Source: an uncultured Oscillospiraceae bacterium
GTDB taxonomy: Bacteria > Bacillota > Clostridia > Oscillospirales > Oscillospiraceae
Length of the DNA: 46,972 bases
Direction of reading: 5' to 3'
NCBI GenBank assembly: GCA_947624065.1
Contig: CANQIO010000010.1
Coordinates: 1 to 46,972, forward strand
In this document: positions 39,514-46,972 of the stretch, in pieces
Layout of the letters: every line of letters begins with the position of its first letter
How positions within the stretch are numbered: position 1 is the stretch's first letter
Program-made: the position numbers and the translations under genes
Notes under the pieces: generated by a model
What the model saw: the letters and a program-made list of their open reading frames with translations, nothing else
Told to the model about the DNA's origin: nothing
Databases searched by the model: none

Positions 39514-40344
39514 TCAGCCGTGGAGCTGCCACACCAGAGCGATCTCGGCGGCATAGCCGGCCTCGTCGTTGGGGGTCTCCAGGATGAAGGGCAGCTTTTC
39601 CAGCACAGGATGGGTGACGATGCGGCGGATGGCCTCCAGGGGCAGCTTCCCGTCCGGCAGCTTCTCATGCCGGTCCTTGGCCGCGCCCAGGTCGTTTTTC
39701 GTGTTGTTCAGATGCACCGCCTTCAGCCGGTCCAGGCCCACGGCCTTGTCGAAGGCCGTCAGCACCCCGTCCAGATCGTTCACGATGTCGTAGCCCGCGT
39801 CCCAGACGTGGCAGGTGTCCAGGCATACGCCCAGCTTGTCGGAGAGCGTCACCCGGTCCATGACGGCCCGCAGCTCCTCAAAGCGGCCGCCCACCTCGCT
39901 GCCCTTGCCGGCCATGGTCTCCAGCAGCACCGTGGTGGTCATCCCGGGGAAGAGCACCTGGTCCAATACCTCCGCGATCTTGGCGATACCCACCTCTATC
40001 CCCTGGCCCACGTGGCTGCCGGGGTGGAAGTTATAATACTGTCCGGGGGTATGCTCCATGCGCCGGAGGTCATCGGCGAAGGTGTTCAGGGCAAATTCGC
40101 GCACGTTCTCCTTCTCCGCGCAGGGGTTCAGGGTATATGGCGCGTGGGCCACGATGCGGTCGATGTCCTTTTCCCGGCAGAAGGCCAGGAAGGCGTCCAC
40201 GTCGGCCGGATCGATGTCCTTGGCCGCGCCGCCGCGGGGATTTCTGGTAAAAAACGCGAAGGTATTGCCGCCCAGGGCGTCGATGCGTCTGCCCATGGCG
40301 AGATAGCCGCCGCTGGCGGAGATATGGCATCCGATACGGAACAT
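39514..40344 (-). CDS. nfo: Endonuclease IV (AP endonuclease)
   Basis: A 276-aa TIM-barrel AP endonuclease that cuts 5' of abasic sites in base excision repair. All nine metal ligands of E. coli Nfo have counterparts: H67, H107, E142, D176, H179, H211, D224, H226 and E256. They lie in HAPY, NFHPGSH, LETMAGKGSE, CLDTCHVWDAGYD, VHLNNTK, DRHEKL and ILETPND. GAAAGGAG precedes the ATG, which is 13 nt after the peptidase stop. The operon partner pairing with a peptidase and csaB looks positional rather than functional. Confidence 0.96.
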   Translation of the reverse strand: MFRIGCHISASGGYLAMGRRIDALGGNTFAFFTRNPRGGAAKDIDPADVDAFLAFCREKDIDRIVAHAPYTLNPCAEKENVREFALNTFADDLRRMEHTPGQYYNFHPGSHVGQGIEVGIAKIAEVLDQVLFPGMTTTVLLETMAGKGSEVGGRFEELRAVMDRVTLSDKLGVCLDTCHVWDAGYDIVNDLDGVLTAFDKAVGLDRLKAVHLNNTKNDLGAAKDRHEKLPDGKLPLEAIRRIVTHPVLEKLPFILETPNDEAGYAAEIALVWQLHG

Positions 40345-40357
40345 ACGCGCGCTCCTT

Positions 40358-42355
40358 TCACTTGCAGTACTTGTCCATCCAGGAGAGGATCTCGTTCATC
40401 CTGGAGACGCGGTTTTTTGGCTTGCCGGAACGGCTGAGTTCGTGGTTCTCCCCCCGGAACAGGCACAGCTTCGTCTCCACGCCCGCTTTTTTCAGTGCCG
40501 TGAACATGGCCAGCCCCTCGCTCATCCAGCAGCGGAAATCGTTGTCCGAGTGGATGAACAGCGTGGGCGTATGGCAGTTTTTGGCGTATCGCAGGGGCGA
40601 GTGGGACCAGAGCTTCTCCGCGTCGGTGTCGGTGGTGGCCCGCATCTGGCCTTTGGCAAAGCGCAGGCCGATGTCGGTGGTATATTCAAAGGTGGTCCAG
40701 TTGGCGATGGACCGCTGGCTGGCCGCGGCGGCGAACCGGTCCGTGTGGCCGATGATCCAGTTGGTCATGAACCCGCCGTAGCTGCCGCCGGTGACGCCCA
40801 CCCTGGCCGGGTCCACCTCCGGATACTGGGAGAGCATCTCGTCCAAAAACGCCATGATGTCCTCATAGTCGATGGAGCCGTACTTGCCGGAGATGAAGCC
40901 AAATTCGTTGCCCCGGCCGTCGGAGCCCCGGGGGTTGCAGTAAAAAACGAAATAGCCCGCATTGGCCCAGACCTGCATCTCGTGGTGGAACACGTCCCCG
41001 AACACGGTCCGGGGCCCGCCGTGGATATGCAGGATGGCCGGATAGCGCCGTCCGGGCTCCCAGTCCGCCGGCCGCATGGCCCAGCCGTGGATGACATAGC
41101 CGTCCCGGTTTGTGAAGGTGTGCATCCTGGGCGGGGCGTATGTATAGTCCTCCGTCCGGGAGAAATGGGTCAGCCGCCGGCCGTCCCCGGCATAGAGCTC
41201 GCACAGCTCATTCCCATAGAGCCCGCAGTAGACCAGCTCCCCCTCCCGGACGTCGAAGCTGTCGCAGCTCCCGGCCGGGGTCAGCGGCGGGGAGACGCGG
41301 CCGTCCCGGTCGATGGTACACAGGAAGGTGCTGTCATCGACCGTGGTGAGGAAATAGAACCGGTCCCCGTCGGCCTTGGCGCCCCGGCCGCCGCCCAGCC
41401 GGGCGTCGGAGCCCACGGAGCCATAGCCCACAGACGCCTCGTAACGGGCCAGCAGCGTCCGCTCGCCCGTGGCCGGATCCATGAGGTAAAAGTCCGGATA
41501 CTGATCGTCCTCATAGGTCATGCCCGAGCCGTCCGGCACGGGCAGCTTCCCGTCGGTCATGGCCAGCAGCAGCTTTCCGTCCCAGAAGCCCAGCAGGTCC
41601 CCGCCCATGACGCCCGGCTCCATCAGGCACCGGGTCCCGCCGCCGGCCAGATCGTGGACATAGACGCCGGAATAGCCGTCGTTGCGGTGGGAGACCGGGC
41701 TGCCGGTGAAGGCCACCAGGTCCCCCTCCCAGTCAAAGCCGTCGCAGTTGAATTTCGCGTCTGTGATGGGCGTGAGCATCCCGGCGGACGCGTCGAACAG
41801 GCCCAGCCTGTCCCGCTTGCCGCTGATGATGTGCCGGCCGTTGAACCAGAAAGGATAGTCCTCCAGCACATAATAGGCCGGGTCCCTGACGTCGGCCAGG
41901 GCCTTGTCCCGCGCCGGGCCCTCCAGGGCAGCCAGCGCGTCCATGCGCTCGTCGTGGGTATAGTGGCAAAGATACTTCCCACCGCCCATGTCCCGGATGG
42001 CGCCCACCGTCTCCGGGATGGCAAAGGCCCGGCGGGCCTCGCCGCCGCGGGGGTCGATCTCATAGTAAACGGTCAGGGGCTCTCCGGCGTCGGCGCGCTT
42101 TTTGTCCGCCTCATCCCGCAGGGCGGGGAAGAGCACGGTGTTCCTCTCCGTCCAGACGAAGCTCCGTCCGTCCCCGCCGGCGGTGAGCGGCCGGGGCTCG
42201 GCTCCCTCCTGCGCCAGCCAGATATCCCCCTTGTAGCCGTTGGCCTCCTCGTCCGCCCGGGAGACCACGAAGGCGGTCATGGTCCCGTCCGGGGATATGG
42301 ACGGGGCGCTGACGAAACGCATCTCATACAGCGTTTCCGGCACGATCTTTTTCAT
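40358..42355 (-). CDS. S9-family serine peptidase (acylaminoacyl-peptidase/prolyl oligopeptidase type)
   Basis: A 665-aa cytoplasmic peptidase. An N-terminal beta-propeller (about 10-410) is followed by an alpha/beta hydrolase domain. The nucleophile sits in GGSYGGFMTNW (Ser near 522), the acid in FIHSDNDFRC and the histidine in RGENHELSRSG. The sequence HGGPRTVFGD near 450 is the oxyanion region. Such enzymes trim short acylated or proline-containing peptides. There is no signal peptide. It starts 24 nt after csaB and ends 13 nt before nfo. Confidence 0.93.
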   Translation of the reverse strand: MKKIVPETLYEMRFVSAPSISPDGTMTAFVVSRADEEANGYKGDIWLAQEGAEPRPLTAGGDGRSFVWTERNTVLFPALRDEADKKRADAGEPLTVYYEIDPRGGEARRAFAIPETVGAIRDMGGGKYLCHYTHDERMDALAALEGPARDKALADVRDPAYYVLEDYPFWFNGRHIISGKRDRLGLFDASAGMLTPITDAKFNCDGFDWEGDLVAFTGSPVSHRNDGYSGVYVHDLAGGGTRCLMEPGVMGGDLLGFWDGKLLLAMTDGKLPVPDGSGMTYEDDQYPDFYLMDPATGERTLLARYEASVGYGSVGSDARLGGGRGAKADGDRFYFLTTVDDSTFLCTIDRDGRVSPPLTPAGSCDSFDVREGELVYCGLYGNELCELYAGDGRRLTHFSRTEDYTYAPPRMHTFTNRDGYVIHGWAMRPADWEPGRRYPAILHIHGGPRTVFGDVFHHEMQVWANAGYFVFYCNPRGSDGRGNEFGFISGKYGSIDYEDIMAFLDEMLSQYPEVDPARVGVTGGSYGGFMTNWIIGHTDRFAAAASQRSIANWTTFEYTTDIGLRFAKGQMRATTDTDAEKLWSHSPLRYAKNCHTPTLFIHSDNDFRCWMSEGLAMFTALKKAGVETKLCLFRGENHELSRSGKPKNRVSRMNEILSWMDKYCK

Positions 42356-42379
42356 ACGGTACGGCTCCTTTTCTTTCTC

Positions 42380-43438
42380 TTACTCCCCCGCCAGAAGCTG
42401 GGCGGCGGCGTTGATATTCGTCTGTTCCCGCTCCCGGAGGGTGCGGGCCGCGGCGGACAGGTGCTCCCCGTCCAGATGCATGGCCAGGTCGATCAGCTCC
42501 TGCAGATCGTCCCCCGTCACATCCTCCAGCGCGATCATGGGCAGCCCCGCCTCCGTACAGAAGGCGTCCACCTTGGGGTCATAGCTGACCCCCGCGGCGG
42601 GGGCTCCGCCGGTGAGGGCGAAGATCAGCCCATGCAGGCGCATGGACACCACCAGGCTCATCCTCCCGGCCCGTTTTGCGTCGGCGGACACGGTATAGGG
42701 CACGCCGTCCAGCAGCGCACACACGTCGCCGATCACCCGGCGGTCCTCCGGCGCCAGGCAGAGGAACACCGGCGGCAGATGGTATCGCTCCCAGACATAC
42801 CGCGCCGCCTGGGCGAAGTCGGGCACATGGCTCCACACCTCCGGCCAGTGGCGGAGGATGAACCCGGCCTTTCGCTCCCGCTCCGCCGGCGCCGCCTCGG
42901 CGCCCAGCACCGGGTCGGCGGCCAGCAGCCGCTTGGACCCCCGCACGCCCCAGCTCTTCAGCGCGGCCAGGCTGGCCCCGTCCCGGACGGTGATCACGTC
43001 CGCGCAGCGGTTGAGGATGTTGGCCGTCCACATCTGCTCCCGGTCATGGAGGATGGGTCCCGCGCCGACGCCGTAAAGCTGGGTGGCGCAGCCCATGGCC
43101 TTGGCCGTGCGCAGCAGCGCCAGATAGTACCACAGGCTCCTGCGGCTGGTCACGTCCTGCAAAAGCCCGCCGCCGCCCAAGATGAAGAGCCTCGACCGGC
43201 CCATGGCTCGCAGCCATCCGATGGCGTTCATCCGCCCCACGGCGGCCGCGCCGCAGGCGCGGGCCACCTGCTTGGGATGGCGGCAGACGACCGTGATGGG
43301 CAGTTCCCGGTCCAATCGGCGCAGCGAGGCCGTGACGGCGGTCAAAATGGCGTCGTCGCCGGCGTTGGACATGCCATAGGCCCCGCATATGACCACGCCC
43401 TTCCGGGCGTCGGAGGGCAGACGGAAGAGGTTTTTCAT
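42380..43438 (-). CDS. csaB: Polysaccharide pyruvyl transferase
   Basis: A 352-aa CsaB-type enzyme that adds pyruvyl ketals to secondary cell-wall polysaccharide, the ligand for SLH-domain proteins. Family features are GAYGMSNAGDDAIL at 19-32, LFILGGGGLLQD at 83-94, VGAGPI near 121 and SMRLHGLIFAL near 273. Two Rossmann-like halves as in GT-B fold enzymes. RBS GAGGAG, own promoter with a TATAAT box. First gene of the csaB / peptidase / nfo / small ORF operon. Suggests the cell carries SLH-anchored surface proteins. Confidence 0.95.
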   Translation of the reverse strand: MKNLFRLPSDARKGVVICGAYGMSNAGDDAILTAVTASLRRLDRELPITVVCRHPKQVARACGAAAVGRMNAIGWLRAMGRSRLFILGGGGLLQDVTSRRSLWYYLALLRTAKAMGCATQLYGVGAGPILHDREQMWTANILNRCADVITVRDGASLAALKSWGVRGSKRLLAADPVLGAEAAPAERERKAGFILRHWPEVWSHVPDFAQAARYVWERYHLPPVFLCLAPEDRRVIGDVCALLDGVPYTVSADAKRAGRMSLVVSMRLHGLIFALTGGAPAAGVSYDPKVDAFCTEAGLPMIALEDVTGDDLQELIDLAMHLDGEHLSAAARTLREREQTNINAAAQLLAGE

Positions 43439-43516
43439 GGCGCGCTCCTCTTGTAAAAAGCTCTCAGGGGATCAAGACGCGTGATGGGGAGATAGCAAAA
43501 TCGATGATGTATGTTT

Positions 43517-43545
43517 ATTATAGCGCGTTTTTCCCCGCGGGACAA
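43517..43545 (-). promoter_or_regulatory. Promoter of the csaB operon
   Basis: Minus strand: TTGTCC (43545-43540), 17-nt spacer ending AAACGCGC, TATAAT (43522-43517). Confidence 0.72.
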
Positions 43546-43565
43546 GACGGCGCGCGCATGTTCTT

Positions 43566-43621
43566 CCTCTTGTGAAAGGGGCGCGTTGGGTGTAAAATGG
43601 GGCCAGAACGATCACAAGAGG
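43566..43621 (+). repeat. 10-bp inverted repeat around the phosphatase-GNAT promoter
   Basis: CCTCTTGTGA (43566-43575) and TCACAAGAGG (43612-43621) are perfect reverse complements 36 bp apart. The left arm contains the -35 box, the right arm the ribosome binding region. They could be two half-sites of one regulator; chance is not excluded. Confidence 0.6.
43570..43598 (+). promoter_or_regulatory. Promoter of the phosphatase-GNAT gene
   Basis: TTGTGA (43570-43575), 17-nt spacer, TAAAAT (43593-43598). The same hexamers and spacing as the acid-sugar operon promoter at 1612-1640. Confidence 0.65.
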
Positions 43622-43628
43622 GGATACC

Positions 43629-44780
43629 ATGACCAAGCTCTATCTCATCCGCCACGCCGAGGCGGAGGGCAACCTGTACCGCCGCGCCCAGGGCCAGTAC
43701 GACGCCAACATCACCCTGCTGGGCCGGCGGCAGGTGGCCGCCCTGGCAGAGCGGTTCCGGGACATACATCTCGACGCGCTTTGGGCCAGCGACCTGATCC
43801 GCACCCAGTCCACCGCCAGCGCCCTTTTGAAATACCACCCCGGTCTGACCCTGCACACGGACCCCGCCCTGCGGGAGGTGGACGTGGGCTGCTGGGAGGA
43901 CCGTGCCTGGGCGGAGATCAGCGTCCAGTACCCGGAGCAGCACTGGCTGTTCACCCACGACCCGGCCAAATGGCACGTGCCCGGCAGCGAGGATTATGAG
44001 GCCGTGTGGCAGCGGGTGCGGGGGGCGCTGCTGGCCCTGGCGGACGCCTATCCCGGCAGGACCGTGGCAGTGGTGAGCCACGCCTTCGCCATCCGCGCGG
44101 CGGCCGCCCACCTGATGGGCAGGGACTTTGCGGACATCCCCTATGGGGACAACACCGCCGTCACCACCCTGGAGGCGGAGGACGGCGCGCTCTCCCTCTC
44201 CAGCTACGCCGACGCGTCCCATCTGGGGGCGCTGAGCACCTTTGCCCGCCAGGGACTGGCCGGCGACCATCTGGCCCGAAAGGCAGACGGCAGGCCCGTG
44301 CCCATGTCCATGCCGGAGGAACGGGAGCTCTATACCCGCTGCTACAGCGAGACATGGCTGGCCAGCCACGGGAACCTGAAGGGGTTCGCCCCCCAGCTTT
44401 ATCTGGCCTCCGCCGTCCAGCGGGCAAAGGAGGACCCCCAATGCCTGGTGAAGCTGCTGTACGCCGACGCCCTGGCGGGGATCATCGAGCTGGACCCGGA
44501 GCGGGGCGCAGAGGACGGCGCCGGCTGGATCAGCCTCATCTGGGTGGAGAAGGACATGCGCGGCCGCCGGTTCGGCTCTCAGCTGATCGGCCACGCGGTG
44601 AGCTATTTCCGGCACCTGGGCCGGACCTCCATCCGTCTGCATGTGTCCCAGACCAACGCCGACGCCCTCGCGTTTTATGATGCGCTGGGCTTCCGCGTGC
44701 TGGACACGGCCCAGGGCGTGGGCGGGCCCCAGTATCTGATGGGGATGGACATCCGCCAGAAGGTGTGGTTCCTGCCGTGA
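43629..44780 (+). CDS. Histidine phosphatase - GNAT acetyltransferase fusion
   Basis: A 383-aa two-domain protein. Residues 1-200 are a phosphoglycerate-mutase-like phosphatase with R8-H9 in LIRHAE, R58, E83 in LREVDVGCWE and H151 in VVSHAF. Residues about 225-383 form a GNAT N-acetyltransferase, with the acetyl-CoA loop in KDMRGRRFGSQLIGH and the C-terminal strand AFYDALGFRVLD. Together this suggests one enzyme that removes a phosphate and acetylates, perhaps on the same metabolite. AAGAGGGG precedes the ATG. It overlaps the next gene by 4 nt (GTGA), so the two are translationally coupled. Confidence 0.93.
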   Translation: MTKLYLIRHAEAEGNLYRRAQGQYDANITLLGRRQVAALAERFRDIHLDALWASDLIRTQSTASALLKYHPGLTLHTDPALREVDVGCWEDRAWAEISVQYPEQHWLFTHDPAKWHVPGSEDYEAVWQRVRGALLALADAYPGRTVAVVSHAFAIRAAAAHLMGRDFADIPYGDNTAVTTLEAEDGALSLSSYADASHLGALSTFARQGLAGDHLARKADGRPVPMSMPEERELYTRCYSETWLASHGNLKGFAPQLYLASAVQRAKEDPQCLVKLLYADALAGIIELDPERGAEDGAGWISLIWVEKDMRGRRFGSQLIGHAVSYFRHLGRTSIRLHVSQTNADALAFYDALGFRVLDTAQGVGGPQYLMGMDIRQKVWFLP

Positions 44781-45883
44781 AGCCCGCGCCGCTGCTGATG
44801 ACGACGCCGTCCGCGGTGGAGCGGCTGCAGCTCGGTCCGGGCCGGCGCATCGTCGCCATCTCGGACGTGCACGGCGAGCTGGACTACTTAAAAGGCCTGC
44901 TGGAAAAGTGCGCCCTCCGGCCAGAGGACGTGATCGTGTTCGTGGGGGACCTGCTGGAAAAGGGGCCCGACTCCCTGGGCACGCTGCGGTATGTGATGGA
45001 GCTGAGCCGGCGGCGGGAGGTGCACGCCGTGTGCGGCAACTGCGACTTCTGGCAGAACTTCTGCGACCTGCCGGACGATCCGGAACAGGACGCGTTCTAT
45101 CTGCGGTACCTGGTGGGCCGGAACCGGGGCTGGGGCGACGGGCTGATCGCCCAGATGCTCCATGAGCAGGGCGTAGCCATCGCCCCGGACATGGACCTGG
45201 CCGCCGCCAAGGCCGCCGTGCGGGAGAACTACGGGCCGGAGCTGGACTTTCTCCGGGCCCTGCCCCATATCCTCGAGACGGAGGACTATATTTTCGTCCA
45301 CGGGGGCTATGTGCCGGAGAAGGGCGCCTTCGCCTGCATGAAGCTGGACCGGTACCGCTCCGTGGCCCGGCCCCATGCCAAGTGGACCGTGGTGGGCCAC
45401 TGGCCGCTGGTGCTCTATCACGAGGACGTGGTGGACGCCCGCCCCATCGTGGACGAGGACCTGAAGCTCATCAGCATCGACGGCGGGTGCGTTTTGAAAG
45501 ACGACGGACAGCTCAACGCCTTTTTCCTGCCGGATATGACCTGGACGAGCTATGACCGCTTCCCTGTGGCGCGCGTCAAAACGGCCCAGGCGGCGAGCCC
45601 GCGCCACTGGTACATCCGCTATGGCGACAACGCCGTAAAGATCCTCTCGGAGGACGCGGAGTTCATCCGCTGCCGCCATCTGCGCACGGGCTATGAGATG
45701 GACGTGCCCGCGGACCACATCCTCACCCGGGACGGGGACCGGGCCACGGTCAACGACGTGACCGACTACCGTCTGCCCCTCCGGGCGGGGGATGAGATCT
45801 CCGTGGTGCGCCGGACCGGCCGGGGGATCATGTGCAAGCGCGGCGGCGTCTCCGGCTGGTACGACGGAGAGCTGGATGAATAA
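44777..45883 (+). CDS. Metallophosphoesterase with C-terminal SH3-like extension
   Basis: A 368-aa protein. The calcineurin-type phosphatase domain has SDVHGELDYL (about 29-38), GDLLEKGPDS (about 57-66), GNCDFW in place of GNHE (near 87), a VHGGYVP histidine and VVGHWP (about 210). This is the PrpE/ApaH/serine-threonine phosphatase layout. The last 90 residues (HWYIRYGDNAV to the end) form a beta-rich extension that I do not recognise. GTG 44777 overlaps the TGA of the upstream gene and has AAGG 13 nt before; ATG 44798 is an alternative without any RBS. Coupling suggests both enzymes act on related phosphorylated compounds. Confidence 0.85.
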   Translation: MKPAPLLMTTPSAVERLQLGPGRRIVAISDVHGELDYLKGLLEKCALRPEDVIVFVGDLLEKGPDSLGTLRYVMELSRRREVHAVCGNCDFWQNFCDLPDDPEQDAFYLRYLVGRNRGWGDGLIAQMLHEQGVAIAPDMDLAAAKAAVRENYGPELDFLRALPHILETEDYIFVHGGYVPEKGAFACMKLDRYRSVARPHAKWTVVGHWPLVLYHEDVVDARPIVDEDLKLISIDGGCVLKDDGQLNAFFLPDMTWTSYDRFPVARVKTAQAASPRHWYIRYGDNAVKILSEDAEFIRCRHLRTGYEMDVPADHILTRDGDRATVNDVTDYRLPLRAGDEISVVRRTGRGIMCKRGGVSGWYDGELDE

Positions 45884-45896
45884 CGACGCAGACGGC

Positions 45897-45925
45897 AAAA
45901 GCCCCGCTCGACGAGCGGGGCTTTT
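45897..45925. terminator. Bidirectional terminator, 13-bp perfect stem
   Basis: AAAAGCCCCGCTC (45897-45909) pairs perfectly with GAGCGGGGCTTTT (45913-45925) around GAC. It serves the phosphoesterase operon and the convergent rpmE. Confidence 0.9.
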
Positions 45926-45939
45926 CCAATGCCGGCATC

Positions 45940-46143
45940 TTACTTGGTCAGGCCGTACTTCTTGTTGAACTTGTCCACACGGCCGCTGGTGTCCACCAGC
46001 TTCTGCTTGCCAGTGAAGAACGGGTGGCACTTGGAGCAGATCTCAACGGTGATGTTCTCACGGGTGGAGCCGGTCTCGATCACGTTGCCGCAGGCACAGC
46101 GGATGGTGGTCTTGTAGTACTTGGGATGGATGCCTTCCTTCAT
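45940..46143 (-). CDS. rpmE: 50S ribosomal protein L31, zinc-binding type
   Basis: A 67-aa ribosomal protein. [19 protein letters not shown] opens it. The zinc cysteines are C16, C18, C37 and C40 (CAC...CSKC), so this is the zinc (C+) form. The conserved [13 protein letters not shown] and [11 protein letters not shown] motifs follow. Start ATG 46143 has GAGGTG upstream; a longer in-frame start has no binding site and would extend into the promoter. Confidence 0.98.
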   Translation of the reverse strand: MKEGIHPKYYKTTIRCACGNVIETGSTRENITVEICSKCHPFFTGKQKLVDTSGRVDKFNKKYGLTK

Positions 46144-46210
46144 GTCGTTCACCTCATATCGAGCTGTCTTGAGTGCGGGCTCCCGCCCGCCGTTACAAGA
46201 CGCAGATGAT

Positions 46211-46239
46211 ATATTATCATATGTTTTTGCAAAGCGCAA
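46211..46239 (-). promoter_or_regulatory. Promoter of rpmE
   Basis: Minus strand: TTGCGC (46239-46234), 17-nt spacer, TAATAT (46216-46211). Confidence 0.6.
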
Positions 46240-46261
46240 CGTTTTTTTGCGCCGATACCGG

Positions 46262-46972
46262 TTATTTTTCCTCTCCCAGCGGGATCAGGGCCGCCTGCCG
46301 CCGCCGCAGATACCACAGCGCCGCCTGGCGCACCGGCTTTTGGAAGATGCGCTCCATGGCGGTGGCATAGGCCCGCAGCTGGGCGGTATGCCGCTCCGGC
46401 TCCACCTGAGCGTCGGTCTTGAAGTCGATGACCGTGAGGGCGCCGTCCTCCTCCATGCAGCAGTCCACCACGCCCTGGAGCAGGATCTCCTCTCCCGCCG
46501 GTGCCTGGGGATACCACAGCGCCGCCGGACACAGCAGGGAGAACCGGAATTCCCGGCTCACACGGTCCGCCGCCAGCAGCCGCGCCCCCAGCTCTGAGCG
46601 GAAAAAGGCCAGGATGTCGCCGGGGTCCACTGCCGCGGCCTGGCGCTCGTCCAGAAAGCCCATCCGTTCCATCCGGCCGATCTCAGCGGAGATCTCCTCC
46701 GCCGAGCCGGTCCTGGTCAGATCGATGTGCTGCATCACCAGGTGGGCCGCCACGCCCCGCTCCGTCCCCGAGAGAGGCCGGGAGCTCCGGCCGAAATCGG
46801 GCCTGCGCAGCCGGCCGGTGACCGCCGGTGCCTGGGGCAGCTCCGCCGCCTCGGCGTCGGCCCCGCCGGGCGCCGCCTCCCGGACCGCCGTGGCCGTGAG
46901 CTTGGAGGGCAGGGCCACCGCCGCCGCCCAGGGATAGGTCCACGCCAGCCGCCGGCCCAGCGCCTCGGTCAG
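46262..46972 (-). CDS. addA: ATP-dependent helicase/nuclease subunit A, C-terminal part
   Basis: The last 236 residues of an AddA-like RecB-family protein; the reading frame is open to the window end. It carries the PD-(D/E)XK nuclease domain: histidine motif in [13 protein letters not shown], aspartate in LQGVVDCC and catalytic VIDFKTD, followed by [14 protein letters not shown], the usual QxxxY helix. AddAB processes double-strand breaks for recombination. The helicase part lies outside. It ends 120 nt upstream of the rpmE start and reads toward it. Confidence 0.9.
   Translation of the reverse strand: MTEALGRRLAWTYPWAAAVALPSKLTATAVREAAPGGADAEAAELPQAPAVTGRLRRPDFGRSSRPLSGTERGVAAHLVMQHIDLTRTGSAEEISAEIGRMERMGFLDERQAAAVDPGDILAFFRSELGARLLAADRVSREFRFSLLCPAALWYPQAPAGEEILLQGVVDCCMEEDGALTVIDFKTDAQVEPERHTAQLRAYATAMERIFQKPVRQAALWYLRRRQAALIPLGEEK

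Noticed and set aside
40442-43456. 1,004-codon + strand open frame opposite the S9 peptidase and csaB
   Set aside because: Same cause: antisense shadow of two well-recognised enzymes on the minus strand, with biased composition and no motif.

Overview
The window is about 47 kb of GC-rich DNA with tightly packed genes, strong GGAGG-type ribosome binding sites and consensus sigma-A promoters. The gene content fits a high-GC, spore-forming member of the Clostridia, probably an Oscillospiraceae-type gut bacterium. The pointers are a tryptophan T-box leader, a 6S RNA of the Gram-positive kind, a stand-alone BofC C-terminal domain, CsaB, AddA, zinc-type L31, SH3-NlpC/P60 and many Pro/Thr/Glu-rich envelope proteins. 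This placement is inference from gene content; no rRNA lies in the window.

Region 1 (1-14.86 kb, all + strand) is a catabolic island. It starts inside a fused TRAP permease closed by a terminator. A promoter at 1612-1640 then reads into a DUF1537 acid-sugar kinase, a BNR/Asp-box sialidase-like protein, an iron alcohol dehydrogenase, a DapA/NanA-type aldolase, a PdxA-type dehydrogenase, a tandem alpha/beta hydrolase, a second esterase, an ion-transporter-superfamily permease, a YhcH-type anomerase, a CaCA cation exchanger and a PrpR-type regulator. The kinase plus PdxA pair is the signature of four-carbon acid-sugar catabolism. The BNR, aldolase and YhcH families recall sialic acid loci, but NanE and NanK are absent. 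The likely theme is uptake and ester or glycoside cleavage of an unusual acidic sugar, then phosphorylation, oxidation and aldol cleavage. The regulator has a decayed sigma-54 AAA+ domain. Three strong hairpins divide the transcript.

Region 2 (14.9-23.8 kb) is envelope-related. A minus-strand MacB-like ABC cluster carries two different membrane-fusion proteins, one with a roughly 375-residue insertion that includes a 30-bp minisatellite. It is followed by an EamA transporter, an anchored Pro/Thr-rich protein and an LtaS-like sulfatase-fold protein that has lost catalytic residues.

Region 3 (23.9-31.3 kb) holds prfC, a TrpXYZ-type ABC transporter behind a Trp-specific T-box plus a tiny Trp-containing leader ORF, psuG, a probably leaderless DUF1294 gene and an AlaX-type editing hydrolase.

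Region 4 (31.4-38.2 kb) has a lipoprotein, 6S RNA, DUF1292, a BofC-C protein, a class A penicillin-binding protein with a repeat tail, a small conserved protein and an SH3-NlpC/P60 hydrolase. Region 5 (38.2-47 kb) has DegV, a csaB / S9 peptidase / nfo / small-ORF operon, a phosphatase-GNAT fusion coupled to a metallophosphoesterase, rpmE and the C-terminal part of addA. No IS element, prophage, CRISPR array, tRNA or rRNA was seen.
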